NCBI GenBank assembly: GCA_904501955.1
Contig: CAJGCY010000031.1
Coordinates: forward strand, 1-22,033
Reading direction: 5' to 3'
Origin: an uncultured Akkermansia sp.
GTDB lineage: Bacteria > Verrucomicrobiota > Verrucomicrobiia > Verrucomicrobiales > Akkermansiaceae
Length of the DNA: 22,033 nt
A model generated the notes under the pieces. That model saw nothing but the letters and a program-made list of their open reading frames with translations. It was not told the DNA's origin and did not search any database. Below are positions 1-8,617 of the stretch, piece after piece. How positions within the stretch are numbered: the stretch's first letter is position 1; the number at the start of each line of letters is the position of its first letter. Both the position numbers and the translations under genes were made by a program.

Positions 1-66
1 CTATCGGGGCTTAAAATTCCGCTCGCTGACGCTCGCAATTTCCCCTTCAACTTCCGATTTATCGCG
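1..66 (-). repeat. Interspersed repeat A, copy 1
   Basis: Read on the minus strand, this segment carries the 18-base core CGATAAATCGGAAGTTGA (positions 47-64). The core recurs on the plus strand at 19387-19404 and 21443-21460. After the core, copy 1 and the 19387 copy stay similar for about 45 more bases (TTGCGAGC, then GGCGAGCGGAATTTT or a close variant, then AGCCC). The copy lies downstream of the rpsF terminator and runs to the window edge, so it may continue outside. It encodes nothing recognisable. Confidence 0.75.
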
Positions 67-127
67 CTGCCGGCAATCAACGGAAACTTGCACAAAGCGT
101 TTAGCGAACCAGCGTTTTTTCACGACG

Positions 128-162
128 AAAAAAACTGCAGGCTCCGGTAAAGGAACCTGCAG
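128..162 (-). terminator. Rho-independent terminator of rpsF
   Basis: On the minus strand an 11-base stem with one mismatch (CTGCAGGTTCC against GGAGCCTGCAG, loop TTTACC) is followed directly by seven T residues. It begins about 40 bases after the rpsF stop codon and is a textbook intrinsic terminator. It separates rpsF from the repeat at the window start. Confidence 0.9.
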
Positions 163-201
163 CAGAAAAGTTGAGCTTATTGCGGGCAAGTGAGCAACTG
201 C

Positions 202-480
202 TTACTTGGCGCGGTAGTACTGGTAGTGTACGCGCTCGTCGATGGCAAGAGCCTCGCGAACAGTGCGGATAACGGTGGGCTCAGCCTCGAAGGCGAAGAG
301 CATGTACTGGCCGTGAGTCAGGTGGTTAGACTCATAGGCGAACTCGCGGCGGCCAACATTGGTAACCTCCGTAACCTTGGCACCAGCAGCCTCAAGCTGA
401 CCCTGCATAGCAGCGGTAAGCTCCTCGAGGGTGGCGGCGCCCTTCATGTTCAGAACGATCAGTGCTTCGTACTTTCTCAT
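202..480 (-). CDS. rpsF: 30S ribosomal protein S6
   Basis: The 92-residue product is ribosomal protein S6, a small-subunit protein that binds 16S rRNA in the platform together with S18. It opens with MRKYEALIVLN, the typical first beta strand, and has the family's conserved end (VREALAIDERVHYQYYR). Length is normal for S6 without a long acidic tail. S6 often sits with ssb, rpsR and rplI. Here it is alone, with kdsD upstream on the same strand and its own promoter and terminator. The ATG at 480 is the natural start. No Shine-Dalgarno sequence precedes it, and the -10 box is only six bases upstream, so the mRNA may be leaderless. Identification is secure from the sequence. Confidence 0.97.
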   Translation of the reverse strand: MRKYEALIVLNMKGAATLEELTAAMQGQLEAAGAKVTEVTNVGRREFAYESNHLTHGQYMLFAFEAEPTVIRTVREALAIDERVHYQYYRAK

Positions 481-486
481 AACTGT

Positions 487-514
487 ATTTTAGTAAGATG
501 ACTTGCTTTCGCAA
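487..514 (-). promoter_or_regulatory. Predicted rpsF promoter, leaderless geometry
   Basis: On the minus strand a TTGCGA -35 box (509-514) is separated by 16 bases from a TAAAAT -10 box (487-492). Only six bases (ACAGTT) lie between the -10 box and the rpsF ATG. A normal start site, about seven bases after the -10 box, would fall on the A of the start codon. Confidence 0.6.
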
Positions 515-600
515 AAAAGCGGTAGCGCATAATGCACCTTTTTGAAGCAGAATGCAAGCCTAAAGTGTGTTTTAGTGTGATTTTTTTTGAATTTCATCCA

Positions 601-1569
601 TCAGATGAGCTTCAAACGCACCAAATCCTGCGTATCGATGAGGCCGACGGGCTTGTGTTGCTCATCCAGCACCACCAAATCATCAATGCGGCGGTCGCGC
701 AGCGTCTTCACTGCCGTGATGGCCAGTTTATCCGCCTCTACGAACACGGGATTCTTGGTCATGTAGTCCGTTACAGGGTGCGTACCGCAAGAGGCATCCG
801 CCTGGTAAGCGCGGGCAAAGTCACCGTGCGTGAACACACCGGCCAGCGTGCCGTCCTCATGCGTCAGCACACATGCACCGGCGCGGGCTGCCGTCATAGC
901 GATGATGCACTCTGCCACCGTGGCGGACTCCGCCTGCGTGGCGTACTCCTTGCGCATGATGTCGGAGATACGCATCAGCAACGCGCGGCCCAAGGAACCA
1001 CCGGGGTGGCTGCGGGCAAAGTCTTCCTTCGTGAAGTTGCGAGCCTCCAGCAGCGCCATGGCCAGAGCATCACCCATCACCAACATCGCGGTGGAGGAGG
1101 AGGTCGGGGCCAGGTTCAGCGGGTCAGCCTCGCGCTCTACAGCGGTGTTGAGCACCACATCACTCAGCTCAGCCAGCGTGGAGGAGGGCTTGCCCGTCAT
1201 GCTGATGATGGGCATGTCGAAGCGCTTCAGGAAGGGCATGAGCGTGAGCAGCTCGGAGGTCTCACCGGAGAAGGACATCGCAATGCAAGCGTCACCATCC
1301 TGCACAATACCCAAGTCACCATGCATGGCGTTCATGGAGTCCAACACCACGGACGGCGCACCGGTGGAGGTCAGCGTGGCGGCAATCTTGTTGCCGATGA
1401 GCCCGCTCTTACCTACGCCCACCACTATAATCTTGTGCCCGGTCTCAATCGCTTTGCGCATGGCGTCCACCGCCTGAACAAAGGAATCATCCAGTCGCTC
1501 GCAGATGGCCTGCAAGGCTGCTATCTCATCCTCAAATACCTTTTTACCGCGTATCGTGTGATCTGTCAT
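601..1569 (-). CDS. kdsD: D-arabinose-5-phosphate isomerase, KpsF/GutQ family
   Basis: The 322-residue cytoplasmic enzyme interconverts ribulose 5-phosphate and arabinose 5-phosphate, the first step towards Kdo for lipopolysaccharide. An SIS domain fills roughly residues 30-180, with the family signatures GVGKSGLIGNK (K54), MHGDLG (H83) and SGETSE (101-106), then SHPGGSLGR near 188-196. Two CBS domains follow from about residue 205 to the end. Length matches full KdsD proteins, which carry SIS plus a CBS pair. The ATG at 1569 is chosen because the protein begins just before the first SIS helix and a promoter lies 36 bases upstream. No Shine-Dalgarno sequence is visible. Presence of a Kdo-pathway gene implies a Gram-negative envelope. 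GutQ-type paralogues have the same architecture, so the exact pathway use is inferred. Confidence 0.95.
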   Translation of the reverse strand: MTDHTIRGKKVFEDEIAALQAICERLDDSFVQAVDAMRKAIETGHKIIVVGVGKSGLIGNKIAATLTSTGAPSVVLDSMNAMHGDLGIVQDGDACIAMSFSGETSELLTLMPFLKRFDMPIISMTGKPSSTLAELSDVVLNTAVEREADPLNLAPTSSSTAMLVMGDALAMALLEARNFTKEDFARSHPGGSLGRALLMRISDIMRKEYATQAESATVAECIIAMTAARAGACVLTHEDGTLAGVFTHGDFARAYQADASCGTHPVTDYMTKNPVFVEADKLAITAVKTLRDRRIDDLVVLDEQHKPVGLIDTQDLVRLKLI

Positions 1570-1605
1570 AACTGTGAGTGCTCAGTAAATTCTTACTCGC
1601 TGCGT

Positions 1606-1634
1606 ATTCTACCATATCTCCCCTGCCCCTGCAA
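1606..1634 (-). promoter_or_regulatory. Predicted kdsD promoter
   Basis: On the minus strand TTGCAG (1629-1634), a 17-base spacer and TAGAAT (1606-1611) form a good sigma70-like promoter. It leaves 36 bases before the kdsD ATG, hence a leader of roughly 29 bases. That leader contains no purine-rich Shine-Dalgarno sequence. Confidence 0.6.
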
Positions 1635-1684
1635 CCATAAATCCACCCCCACGCCAAAAAAGTAGCTCTTTTTCGGTACACAAA

Positions 1685-1721
1685 GCGCCCGCGCACTCCC
1701 ATAAGCAGAGCACGCGGGCGC
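1685..1721 (-). terminator. Hairpin terminator after the large helicase gene
   Basis: A 14-base stem (nine strong GC pairs, two GU wobbles, three more pairs) closes over an eight- to nine-base loop just 14 bases past the helicase stop codon. On the minus strand it is followed by TTTGTG and, 20 bases further on, by TTTTTT. The T tract is imperfect, so efficiency is uncertain, but position and stem stability support termination of the helicase transcript. Confidence 0.65.
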
Positions 1722-1735
1722 AAATGGCTCAAAAA

Positions 1736-4700
1736 TCAGGCCTCAGTCCGCGTTCTGATGAGGGCGGAGAGGTATTGTTTGAACTGGGAGGAGAGGCGGG
1801 AGATGCCGAGGTAGGTGGCAATGCCGCGGAGGTGGGTTTCGGTACCGGCGAGGCACTTGAGGTGGGCGTGGACGAGGTCCGCAATGAGTAGCAGCTCATC
1901 GTTCGGGACATCAGACCAAGCACGGGGGCCGCAGGCACGGGGGCGAGGCTCGGGGTGCGAGGCGAGGCACAGCAGAGCGTCATCCTCCGACGGGAGGGAG
2001 AGCACACGGCCGTCTTTCACCAACTTTTCGAGAACGGCGAGGATGCGGTTCTTGATGTTGACGGAGATGGAGGGGGTGGGGGTCACCTCGCGCAAGCGAT
2101 TGTAGAGGAAGCTTTGCTTGATGGGAGCTTCCACCTTCAGGAGGTCGACAATGACGTTGCGCAAGCCGGCATCCGTCATCTCGAAGAGCGGAGGCAAGGG
2201 CGCAGAGGGGGAGTAAGCCCTGTACGCCTCACCGAGGAGGGGTGCTTGCTCTTCCAGCGGCTTGGTGGGCTCGGGCTCCGGGGTGGTGGGAGCAGAGGGT
2301 GCGGCGGGGGGCATGAGCTCCGGCAGCTCCGGTTGCGTGAGCGGCCCCTGCTCTACGCAGCGATTCAGCGCAGCGTGCAGGTTTTGCAGAGCGCGCTCGC
2401 GGTCTTGCCACCAATCCAACGCCCAAACACGCAACAGGCGCCAGCCGAGCGAGGTGAGCACGGAGGAGCGCAGCACGTCGCGGTCGCGGGCGGTGTTGGC
2501 AGCGGCGTAGGTGGCGCTGTCGAGCGAGATGCCGGCCAACAGCTCATCATAACGCTGCGGGTGCAGCACGCCGAGGTCCACCTTGAAGTCCGAGACACCG
2601 ATGCTGCGCGTGCAGCGCCACCCGAGGGCGGTCAACTCCGCCTCGATACCGGCGGCCAAGGCATCCATTGATTCCGCGGAGGAGCCGGCATGCAAGCCAA
2701 GGTATGAGGCAGCGCCACGGCGGGCGTAGTCCAAGAAGGCGCGGAAATCCGCCGCACCGCGGGCTTTGGTGCGCGTGAGGTCGATATCCTCCGGGCGGAG
2801 GGAGGTGAAGACATGCAGCGCGCAGCGGGCGCGGGTGACGGCCACGTTGAGGCGGCGCTCACCACCGGCGAGGTTGAGCGGGCCGAAGTTCATGGAGATG
2901 GAGCCGCGGGCATCTCGCCCGTAGGTGGTGGAGAAGTAAATGATACCACGCTCATCACCCTGCACGTTTTCGAGGTTTTTCACGAAAACGGCTTCGGGGT
3001 TGGACTCCGAGAAGTAGGGTTCGAGCGATTCATCCGCAGCGCGGGCGGCCTCCAAAAGCTCTTGGATGAGGGCTTGCTGCTGGGCGTTGAAGGTAACGAC
3101 GCCGACGCTGGTAGCCTCCGTGTAGCGGAAGCCGTCCGCCTTGAGGTGAGCGAGCAAGTGCTCCACGAGAGCCTTGGCCTCCGCGCGGTTGACGCGTTTG
3201 CTGCTACCGGGCTCATACACACCGGCGGTGTAGTGATAGCTCACGGCGCTGTCCGCAGCCGTGGGTGCGGGGAAGGTGGTGAGTTTGCCCTCATAGTAGT
3301 GAGTGTTGGAGAAGGAGATGAGGCTCTCCGCCTTACTGCGGTAGTGCCAGGTGAGGTTGAGCGAGGGTATGCCGCAGGCGAGGCATTCATCCAAGATGCT
3401 CTCCATATCTTGCTCCACCACATCATCCTCGGCATCCGCTTGGTTGGCACGGCTGAAGAAGCTGGTGGGCGGCATCTGGCGGGGGTCACCCACGATGATG
3501 GCGTTGCGGCCACGCCCGATGGCGCCGATGGCATCCCACACGGGGATCTGCGAGGCCTCGTCGAAGATGACGACGTCGAACGGCTCCGACTCGGCATCCA
3601 GATACTGCGCCACGGAGAGCGGGCTCATCAGCATGCAGGGCTTGAGCAGGCGGGTGATGTTCGGCAGTGAGCTCATCAACTTGCGCAGGGGCATGTGGCC
3701 TTTTTGCTTGGAGATTTCGCGCTGCAGGATGGCGGTTTCTTCACCGTACTGAGAGATACCGCCCGCGCGCTTGATGAGCTCACTGCGCACGTGCTCCGTC
3801 ACCAGCTGCATGTGGCGGGCGTCTTGCTCCGCAAAGTCTCCGATGGTACCCTCATGAACCTTGGGGGTGAAGTTGCGCAGGAATTCCACCGCCTCTACCG
3901 CGGTGCGAATGCGGCTGCGGGAGAAGTTGACGCGAGCGGCATCCACCAGCTGATCTGGCGTGCACTTACCTTGCAGCAAAGCCTCCGCCATCGGAGCAAA
4001 GCCGGCAGCTGCCACCGAGGCTCGGCACGAGTTCCAAATCACCACATCACGCCAATCCCGGCGCGCAGCAGTTAAGGATTCACACCAAGCAGCCACGGCA
4101 TCCCCACAGGGCAGCTCCGCCACCCCCTCATGCCCCAGCAGTGCGGCCAAAGCTACGCGGCTTTGCTCCCACTGAGCTGACTTCTCCACATACGCAACCA
4201 AGGTCTCGCGCGCGGGCGCGCCGGGAGCATTCAGAGCGGAGCCACTGAGCATCAAGCGTTCCAACAGCGGTTCATCTACCGCTTGCACTGCTGCAAAAGC
4301 TTGTTTTGCCACGTGGGCAGCCTCTACATCCGACTCCGCCATGGCCAAGCCGCGTGCCAAGTGCTCGGGAAGCCCCTTAACGGCGTTGGCAGCCTTGCGG
4401 GTCTCGCGCATGGCTTGCAGGGCCATGAGGTCGCTGAGGCAATCCGGCGTTTCGCGGCTGAGCGCAAGGGAGCGCAAATTGGTGCGCATGCGCATCATCC
4501 CGAAGAAACGGGGTAAGAACCACGACACGTGCAAGCGCTTGCACTCCGCCAACCAAGCATCCAGCATGGGCTCATCCAAAGCGGATTCCGGGTAAGGCAG
4601 GCTGAGCTTGGCGCGCTGCCGGCGGTAGTAAGAGGCATGCTCGCGCAAGGTATTGATGGCGGAGAATGTTTTCTCTACGCGAGAGGGTAGCAGAGCCGCC

Positions 4701-7465
4701 CAATCCACCCCACCGGCGGAGCTGATGAATTGCAAGGCCGGCAGCAGGCCCTCCATACGGGGGCGAATGGACTCCGCCTCCGCCCCCAACTGCTCCGCCA
4801 AGCGGAGGAAAAGCTGCTCGCGGGCAGCATTCACGCGGGCATACTCCGCCAGTGCGCGCTCCAACTCCTCTGACCAGCTGAGGCTGTAATCTTTGATACG
4901 GAGCGTCTGCACACACTCTGCGGGCACATCTTCCAGCAAGGCATAGTGCTGCGCGAGGTTATGGGCGGCCTCCTCCATGGTCTTGCGCTGCTCCGCCGTG
5001 CAGGCGGTCAAATCCCCCGGCAGTGTCGGGAACACGGGCAAATGCGCAAACTTCTCGATATTCTGCACGTCATCATAGAGAGAGGTGCCATCCGCATACT
5101 TATGGTGCAGTGCCCAGGGCAGCATATTCAACTTGTAACGCAGTGATGCCAGGGAACAAGCGGATTCCGACCAATCCACCCCATCCCCCTTGGCGCTGAC
5201 GGCCTGCACGGCCATTTTGAACTGCTCCAGCACATCCTTCTTGTTTGCCTTGTTGGAGTGCATTTCGAGGCAAAAATCCTCTAGCCCCACGCGCTTAAGG
5301 CGCTTGTGCACCACCTGCAAAGCGGCGGATTTCTCAGCCACGAACAAGACGGATTTGCCATGTCCCAAGCAATGCACAATCATGTTGGTAATGGTCTGGC
5401 TCTTGCCGGTACCGGGAGGCCCGATGAGCACAAAGTTCTTACCGCGCGCAGCAGCCAGCACGGCGGAAAGCTGCGAGGAATCGCTCGACATCGGGGTGTA
5501 TACCTTCTCTGCGTCCACATCATCATCCAAGGTGGCGGGGTCGGGGAAGCCCACCTGCTCCGGGAAGGTGGAGCGGCGATCCGCCGCAATTTGGCTGACG
5601 ATGGGATTGCGCTTCAGCGCTTCCTCTCGGTCGGTCAAATCCTTCCACATGAGGTACTTGGTGAAGGAATACACACCCAGAGAGCAGGTCTCCACCACCT
5701 CCCAGCCGGGCTGGCCGGTGATGGCTTTGCGCACGATGTTGAAGATACGCGGCACATCCAGCCCGGAAGCATCCGTCGGCAGCTCACCCTCCAGCTCCGG
5801 CAGGCGCATGCCATACTCCGTCTTCAGCAGCTCCAGCAGTGACATGTTCATGCGCGACTCCTCATCCGTGCCACGCAACGTGAAACCGGCGCGCACGGTG
5901 GGGCGGGTAAGGCGCACCGGCAGCAGCAGCAGCGGCGCCATGTATGATTTCTCCTTAGTAGAGCTTTCTTTGCGGCGCCATTTGAGGAAACCACAGGCAA
6001 TGTAGAGCGTATTGGCGCCGCTCTCCTCCATCTCACGGCGAGCGGTGTTGTACAGATTCGTTATTTTGGCATTCAACTCCGCCTCCGGCATATCCACAGC
6101 CAGCTCACGGCGGGCAAACATGGAGGCCACGCAGTCATCCAACTGAGCCTTGAGCAGCGCGGACTCCTCACCGTACTGCGCGCGCGAAGTAAGCTTCCAA
6201 TACGTTTGCGGAATGGCTTTCACGCGGAAGGCCAAGCCGGAGGAGAGCATATCCTCCAGAGCAGCCACATTGGGCTGCAAGAGCTGCAGCTGGTTTTTAC
6301 CCTTGAGCTGCGTGTTCAGCAAAGAATTACGCAGGGAGAGGTCCAGGAGCTTGAGCTGCCAGTTCTGCATGCGCGTGCGCGGGCGCGCAGTGATGATTTC
6401 CGGCTCATCATCAATAGCGCGACGGCGCGGGGGGAGTGGCTCACCGATGATGGGGCAAATACCCACCTGCTCCCACAGCAAACGGATATCCAAGGTGAGG
6501 AAGATGTCATCATCCTTCAACTCATTGAGCTTCCGGAGCCCTACTGCACAGGCATTCTCAAAGCTGAAGCGCACTGCGGCGTCTTGCGCATTCACACAGG
6601 TGCATTCAAACACCAGCAGCTTCTTCTGCAGCAGCTCATTGCGAACATTCGACACAGGGGTGCCAATGGGTTCCGGCAACAGCTCATTCGTCAATTGCAC
6701 ACCGAGGAAAGCATGCCCATCTATGAGCATCAAGAAGGGATTATACCCCATGCGCGCCGTACATGCAGCAAACAACAGCGCGGAATCCAAGCAAGTGCAG
6801 CAGCGTTGCTCCATGATTTCCGAAGGCGTGCGCACCTTTTGCCCCACGTTGTCGTCAAACCAGCTTTTGGGGGGCAAGGCATACTCCAGATGATAGGAAG
6901 CCATGGTATTCCACAAGCAAGTGAGCAGCTGCTCCACCCCCTTCGGCTCCTGAGCATAGCCCGGCCACTCACCGCGCACCCCGGCAGCGGCCTTCACATC
7001 CGCCATGATAGCATCCACCGCAGGGTCTCGCGGCAGGGTGAGGGCCGCCAGCAACTCCGGGTACTCAAAGCCCCCTGCCCAGCGGTTGTACGCCAGCCAT
7101 GTGAAGTCGTCTTCCGCACGGGCAAACTCTATACCGGCTTCATTATAAGCCACCACGCGGATATGCCCGGGCACATCTTCCTTCAGGTTCAGCAAGGGTG
7201 CATCCTCATAGCGCGGGCACACGCCGCGGTATTGGTAGAGCGAGCCCGGCGCGATGTAATCCACCTCAATTTCAATATCGTGCGCAAAATTCGGGGAATG
7301 AGACACCACGAGTTTGCAGTGGCGCAGCTCTTGCTCCGTGCGCAGCTCCAAATTCCACAGCACGGGGCGTGAGTTTCGCAAATAAATCAATGAGCTATAA
7401 CGGTGGCAGGATATATTGAGTGCCACCGGGGCTTCTGAATAAAATTGTGGGTTTTCTTCGTTCAT
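1736..7465 (-). CDS. Giant DUF4011/DUF3320 superfamily I helicase with nuclease-like domain
   Basis: This is a 1,909-residue multidomain protein. An N-terminal beta-rich region is followed by a transglutaminase-like segment (RCCTCLDSA near 219-227, DGHAFLG near 250). A DUF4011-type region comes next, then a split SF1 helicase: Walker A GPPGTGKS near 683, motif II FDEASQ near 1300, GDPRQMPP near 1326, WHYRS near 1376, ENVQGDERG near 1500 and NVAVTRAR near 1540. A Vsr/MTES_1575-type nuclease fold spans about 1615-1690, and a DUF3320-like tail ends the protein. Proteins of this architecture are often linked to phage defence or DNA processing, which is inference here. The expected acidic residue in the family's GIExDG motif reads GISLDS, so nuclease activity may be lost. 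An upstream GTG at 7495 would add ten residues but overlaps the predicted -10 box, so the ATG at 7465 is preferred. The gene is monocistronic, with its own promoter and terminator. Confidence 0.9.
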   Translation of the reverse strand: MNEENPQFYSEAPVALNISCHRYSSLIYLRNSRPVLWNLELRTEQELRHCKLVVSHSPNFAHDIEIEVDYIAPGSLYQYRGVCPRYEDAPLLNLKEDVPGHIRVVAYNEAGIEFARAEDDFTWLAYNRWAGGFEYPELLAALTLPRDPAVDAIMADVKAAAGVRGEWPGYAQEPKGVEQLLTCLWNTMASYHLEYALPPKSWFDDNVGQKVRTPSEIMEQRCCTCLDSALLFAACTARMGYNPFLMLIDGHAFLGVQLTNELLPEPIGTPVSNVRNELLQKKLLVFECTCVNAQDAAVRFSFENACAVGLRKLNELKDDDIFLTLDIRLLWEQVGICPIIGEPLPPRRRAIDDEPEIITARPRTRMQNWQLKLLDLSLRNSLLNTQLKGKNQLQLLQPNVAALEDMLSSGLAFRVKAIPQTYWKLTSRAQYGEESALLKAQLDDCVASMFARRELAVDMPEAELNAKITNLYNTARREMEESGANTLYIACGFLKWRRKESSTKEKSYMAPLLLLPVRLTRPTVRAGFTLRGTDEESRMNMSLLELLKTEYGMRLPELEGELPTDASGLDVPRIFNIVRKAITGQPGWEVVETCSLGVYSFTKYLMWKDLTDREEALKRNPIVSQIAADRRSTFPEQVGFPDPATLDDDVDAEKVYTPMSSDSSQLSAVLAAARGKNFVLIGPPGTGKSQTITNMIVHCLGHGKSVLFVAEKSAALQVVHKRLKRVGLEDFCLEMHSNKANKKDVLEQFKMAVQAVSAKGDGVDWSESACSLASLRYKLNMLPWALHHKYADGTSLYDDVQNIEKFAHLPVFPTLPGDLTACTAEQRKTMEEAAHNLAQHYALLEDVPAECVQTLRIKDYSLSWSEELERALAEYARVNAAREQLFLRLAEQLGAEAESIRPRMEGLLPALQFISSAGGVDWAALLPSRVEKTFSAINTLREHASYYRRQRAKLSLPYPESALDEPMLDAWLAECKRLHVSWFLPRFFGMMRMRTNLRSLALSRETPDCLSDLMALQAMRETRKAANAVKGLPEHLARGLAMAESDVEAAHVAKQAFAAVQAVDEPLLERLMLSGSALNAPGAPARETLVAYVEKSAQWEQSRVALAALLGHEGVAELPCGDAVAAWCESLTAARRDWRDVVIWNSCRASVAAAGFAPMAEALLQGKCTPDQLVDAARVNFSRSRIRTAVEAVEFLRNFTPKVHEGTIGDFAEQDARHMQLVTEHVRSELIKRAGGISQYGEETAILQREISKQKGHMPLRKLMSSLPNITRLLKPCMLMSPLSVAQYLDAESEPFDVVIFDEASQIPVWDAIGAIGRGRNAIIVGDPRQMPPTSFFSRANQADAEDDVVEQDMESILDECLACGIPSLNLTWHYRSKAESLISFSNTHYYEGKLTTFPAPTAADSAVSYHYTAGVYEPGSSKRVNRAEAKALVEHLLAHLKADGFRYTEATSVGVVTFNAQQQALIQELLEAARAADESLEPYFSESNPEAVFVKNLENVQGDERGIIYFSTTYGRDARGSISMNFGPLNLAGGERRLNVAVTRARCALHVFTSLRPEDIDLTRTKARGAADFRAFLDYARRGAASYLGLHAGSSAESMDALAAGIEAELTALGWRCTRSIGVSDFKVDLGVLHPQRYDELLAGISLDSATYAAANTARDRDVLRSSVLTSLGWRLLRVWALDWWQDRERALQNLHAALNRCVEQGPLTQPELPELMPPAAPSAPTTPEPEPTKPLEEQAPLLGEAYRAYSPSAPLPPLFEMTDAGLRNVIVDLLKVEAPIKQSFLYNRLREVTPTPSISVNIKNRILAVLEKLVKDGRVLSLPSEDDALLCLASHPEPRPRACGPRAWSDVPNDELLLIADLVHAHLKCLAGTETHLRGIATYLGISRLSSQFKQYLSALIRTRTEA

Positions 7466-7494
7466 ATACGTCAGCCAATGAGGGAGTGCGTGCA

Positions 7495-7523
7495 CTCTAA
7501 CACAACCACCCCCGTGAAGTCAA
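7495..7523 (-). promoter_or_regulatory. Predicted promoter of the large helicase gene
   Basis: On the minus strand TTGACT (7518-7523), a 17-base spacer and TTAGAG (7495-7500) form a promoter with a good -35 box and a weak -10 box. The GTG codon at 7495 overlaps the -10 box, which argues that translation begins at the ATG at 7465. The nanA promoter lies divergently about 80 bases away. Confidence 0.4.
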
Positions 7524-7603
7524 GGTCAAAAAGCTCTCTTACTCACACAAATAGCCGCCAATTCACTTTTCTGCGGAAATTTAGAGGAATATTCAGTTTT
7601 ATC

Positions 7604-7632
7604 TTGTAAAAGCCCATCAAATAAGGTAAAAA
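7604..7632 (+). promoter_or_regulatory. Candidate promoter of the nanA operon
   Basis: TTGTAA (7604-7609), a 17-base spacer and TAAAAA (7627-7632) lie 37 bases before the nanA start. They share the AT-rich intergenic region with the divergent helicase promoter. The -10 match is moderate. No operator for a known sialic acid regulator is recognisable, although control by substrate would be expected for this operon. Confidence 0.4.
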
Positions 7633-7659
7633 AGGGGTAGGGAAAAATTTAACCCCCTT
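7632..7659 (+). promoter_or_regulatory. Leader hairpin just before nanA
   Basis: AAGGGG (7632-7637) can pair with CCCCTT (7654-7659) across a 16-base, A/T-rich loop. The hairpin ends ten bases before the nanA ATG and would start close to the predicted mRNA 5' end. It could stabilise the transcript or affect initiation, since no Shine-Dalgarno sequence is present. This is a structural observation only. Confidence 0.35.
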
Positions 7660-7669
7660 ACATCTTACT

Positions 7670-8596
7670 ATGGACACAACATTCAAGATTCACGGTCTTT
7701 GCGCCGCTACACACACTCCGATGAACGCCGATGGTTCCTGCAACCCGAACGCAGTGGACGCTCAGGCTAAGTTCCTTGCCTCCCAGGGCATCAAGTCTGT
7801 ATTCATCACCGGCTCCACCGGTGAATCCGCCCACATGCAGCTTACCGAGCGTAAGGAGAACATGGCTGCTTGGGGTGAGGCCGGCAAGAAGTACGGCATC
7901 GACGTGGTAGTGCACACCGGTGGCAACTGCGTGTATGACGGCCGTGAGCTTGCTGCTTACGCTGCCCAGTGCGGTGCTACCGCTACCGCCAGCAACTCCC
8001 CCTGCTACTTCAAGCCGGGCAGCATCGACCTGCTGGTGGACAGCTTGGCTGTTGAGGCTTCCGGCGCTCCGGAGCTGCCGTACTACTTCTACGACATTCC
8101 CGTGCTGACCCACGTGGGCTTCAACCCCGTGAAGGTGATTGAGGCTTGCGCCAAGAAGATTCCGAACTTCGTGGGTGTGAAGTTCACCAACCCGGACCTC
8201 GCCCTGTACATGGATGCCCTGAACTATGAGGGTGGCAAGTACGACATTCCGTGGGGTGTGGACGAGTGGTTCCTCGGCGCATACGCCTCCGGTGCAAAGG
8301 GTGGCGTGGGCTCCTCCTTCAACTATGCCCCGAAGCTGTACAATGACATCATGAAGGCTGTAGACGCCGGTGACTTGGCTGAGGCTCGCCGCCTGCAGCA
8401 GCTTTCCGTAACGATGATCAACATCATCGCCGGCAAGGGCTACATGGGCTGCTGCAAGTACCTCATGAGCGAGTGGACCGGCGTTGACTTCGGCCCGGCT
8501 CGTCTCCCGATGGGCAAGCAGGACAAGGCTACGCTTGAGGCACTCAAGAGCGAGCTGAAGGCCATCGGCTTCTACGATTGGGCTATCTACAAGTAA
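7670..8596 (+). CDS. nanA: N-acetylneuraminate lyase
   Basis: The 308-residue cytoplasmic aldolase splits N-acetylneuraminate into N-acetylmannosamine and pyruvate. It is a DapA-superfamily (beta/alpha)8 barrel. GSTGE (48-52) is the carboxylate-binding motif. YFYDIP carries the catalytic tyrosine (Y141), and GVKFTN carries the Schiff-base lysine (K171). Length and motif spacing match NanA, and the FYDIP/GVKFTN pair favours NanA over dihydrodipicolinate synthase. It is first in a five-gene operon, 21 bases before an epimerase that would use its product. The ATG at 7670 is the only sensible start, and no Shine-Dalgarno sequence precedes it. Codons are strongly biased (AAG, GGC/GGT, GCT), which suggests high expression. 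No transporter or sialidase is seen in the window, so uptake is encoded elsewhere. Confidence 0.95.
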   Translation: MDTTFKIHGLCAATHTPMNADGSCNPNAVDAQAKFLASQGIKSVFITGSTGESAHMQLTERKENMAAWGEAGKKYGIDVVVHTGGNCVYDGRELAAYAAQCGATATASNSPCYFKPGSIDLLVDSLAVEASGAPELPYYFYDIPVLTHVGFNPVKVIEACAKKIPNFVGVKFTNPDLALYMDALNYEGGKYDIPWGVDEWFLGAYASGAKGGVGSSFNYAPKLYNDIMKAVDAGDLAEARRLQQLSVTMINIIAGKGYMGCCKYLMSEWTGVDFGPARLPMGKQDKATLEALKSELKAIGFYDWAIYK

Positions 8597-8617
8597 ACCT
8601 TATTCCTTACCTTCCTC

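Noticed and set aside
1..189. Possible 62-residue minus-strand gene across the left edge
   Set aside because: It overlaps the rpsF terminator and repeat A and has no family resemblance; other repeat copies also give accidental frames.
532..1665. Long plus-strand open frames opposite kdsD, and similar frames opposite the large helicase
   Set aside because: They are antisense shadows of GC-rich genes, rich in His, Arg and Gly, with no domain resemblance.
7466..7495. GTG start for the large helicase, adding ten residues
   Set aside because: The codon overlaps the predicted -10 box, and the extra residues show no link to the family's N-terminus. The ATG at 7465 is preferred, though not proven.
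7670..8596. Dihydrodipicolinate synthase (dapA) instead of nanA
   Set aside because: The YFYDIP and GVKFTN motifs and the adjacent N-acylglucosamine epimerase favour sialate lyase.
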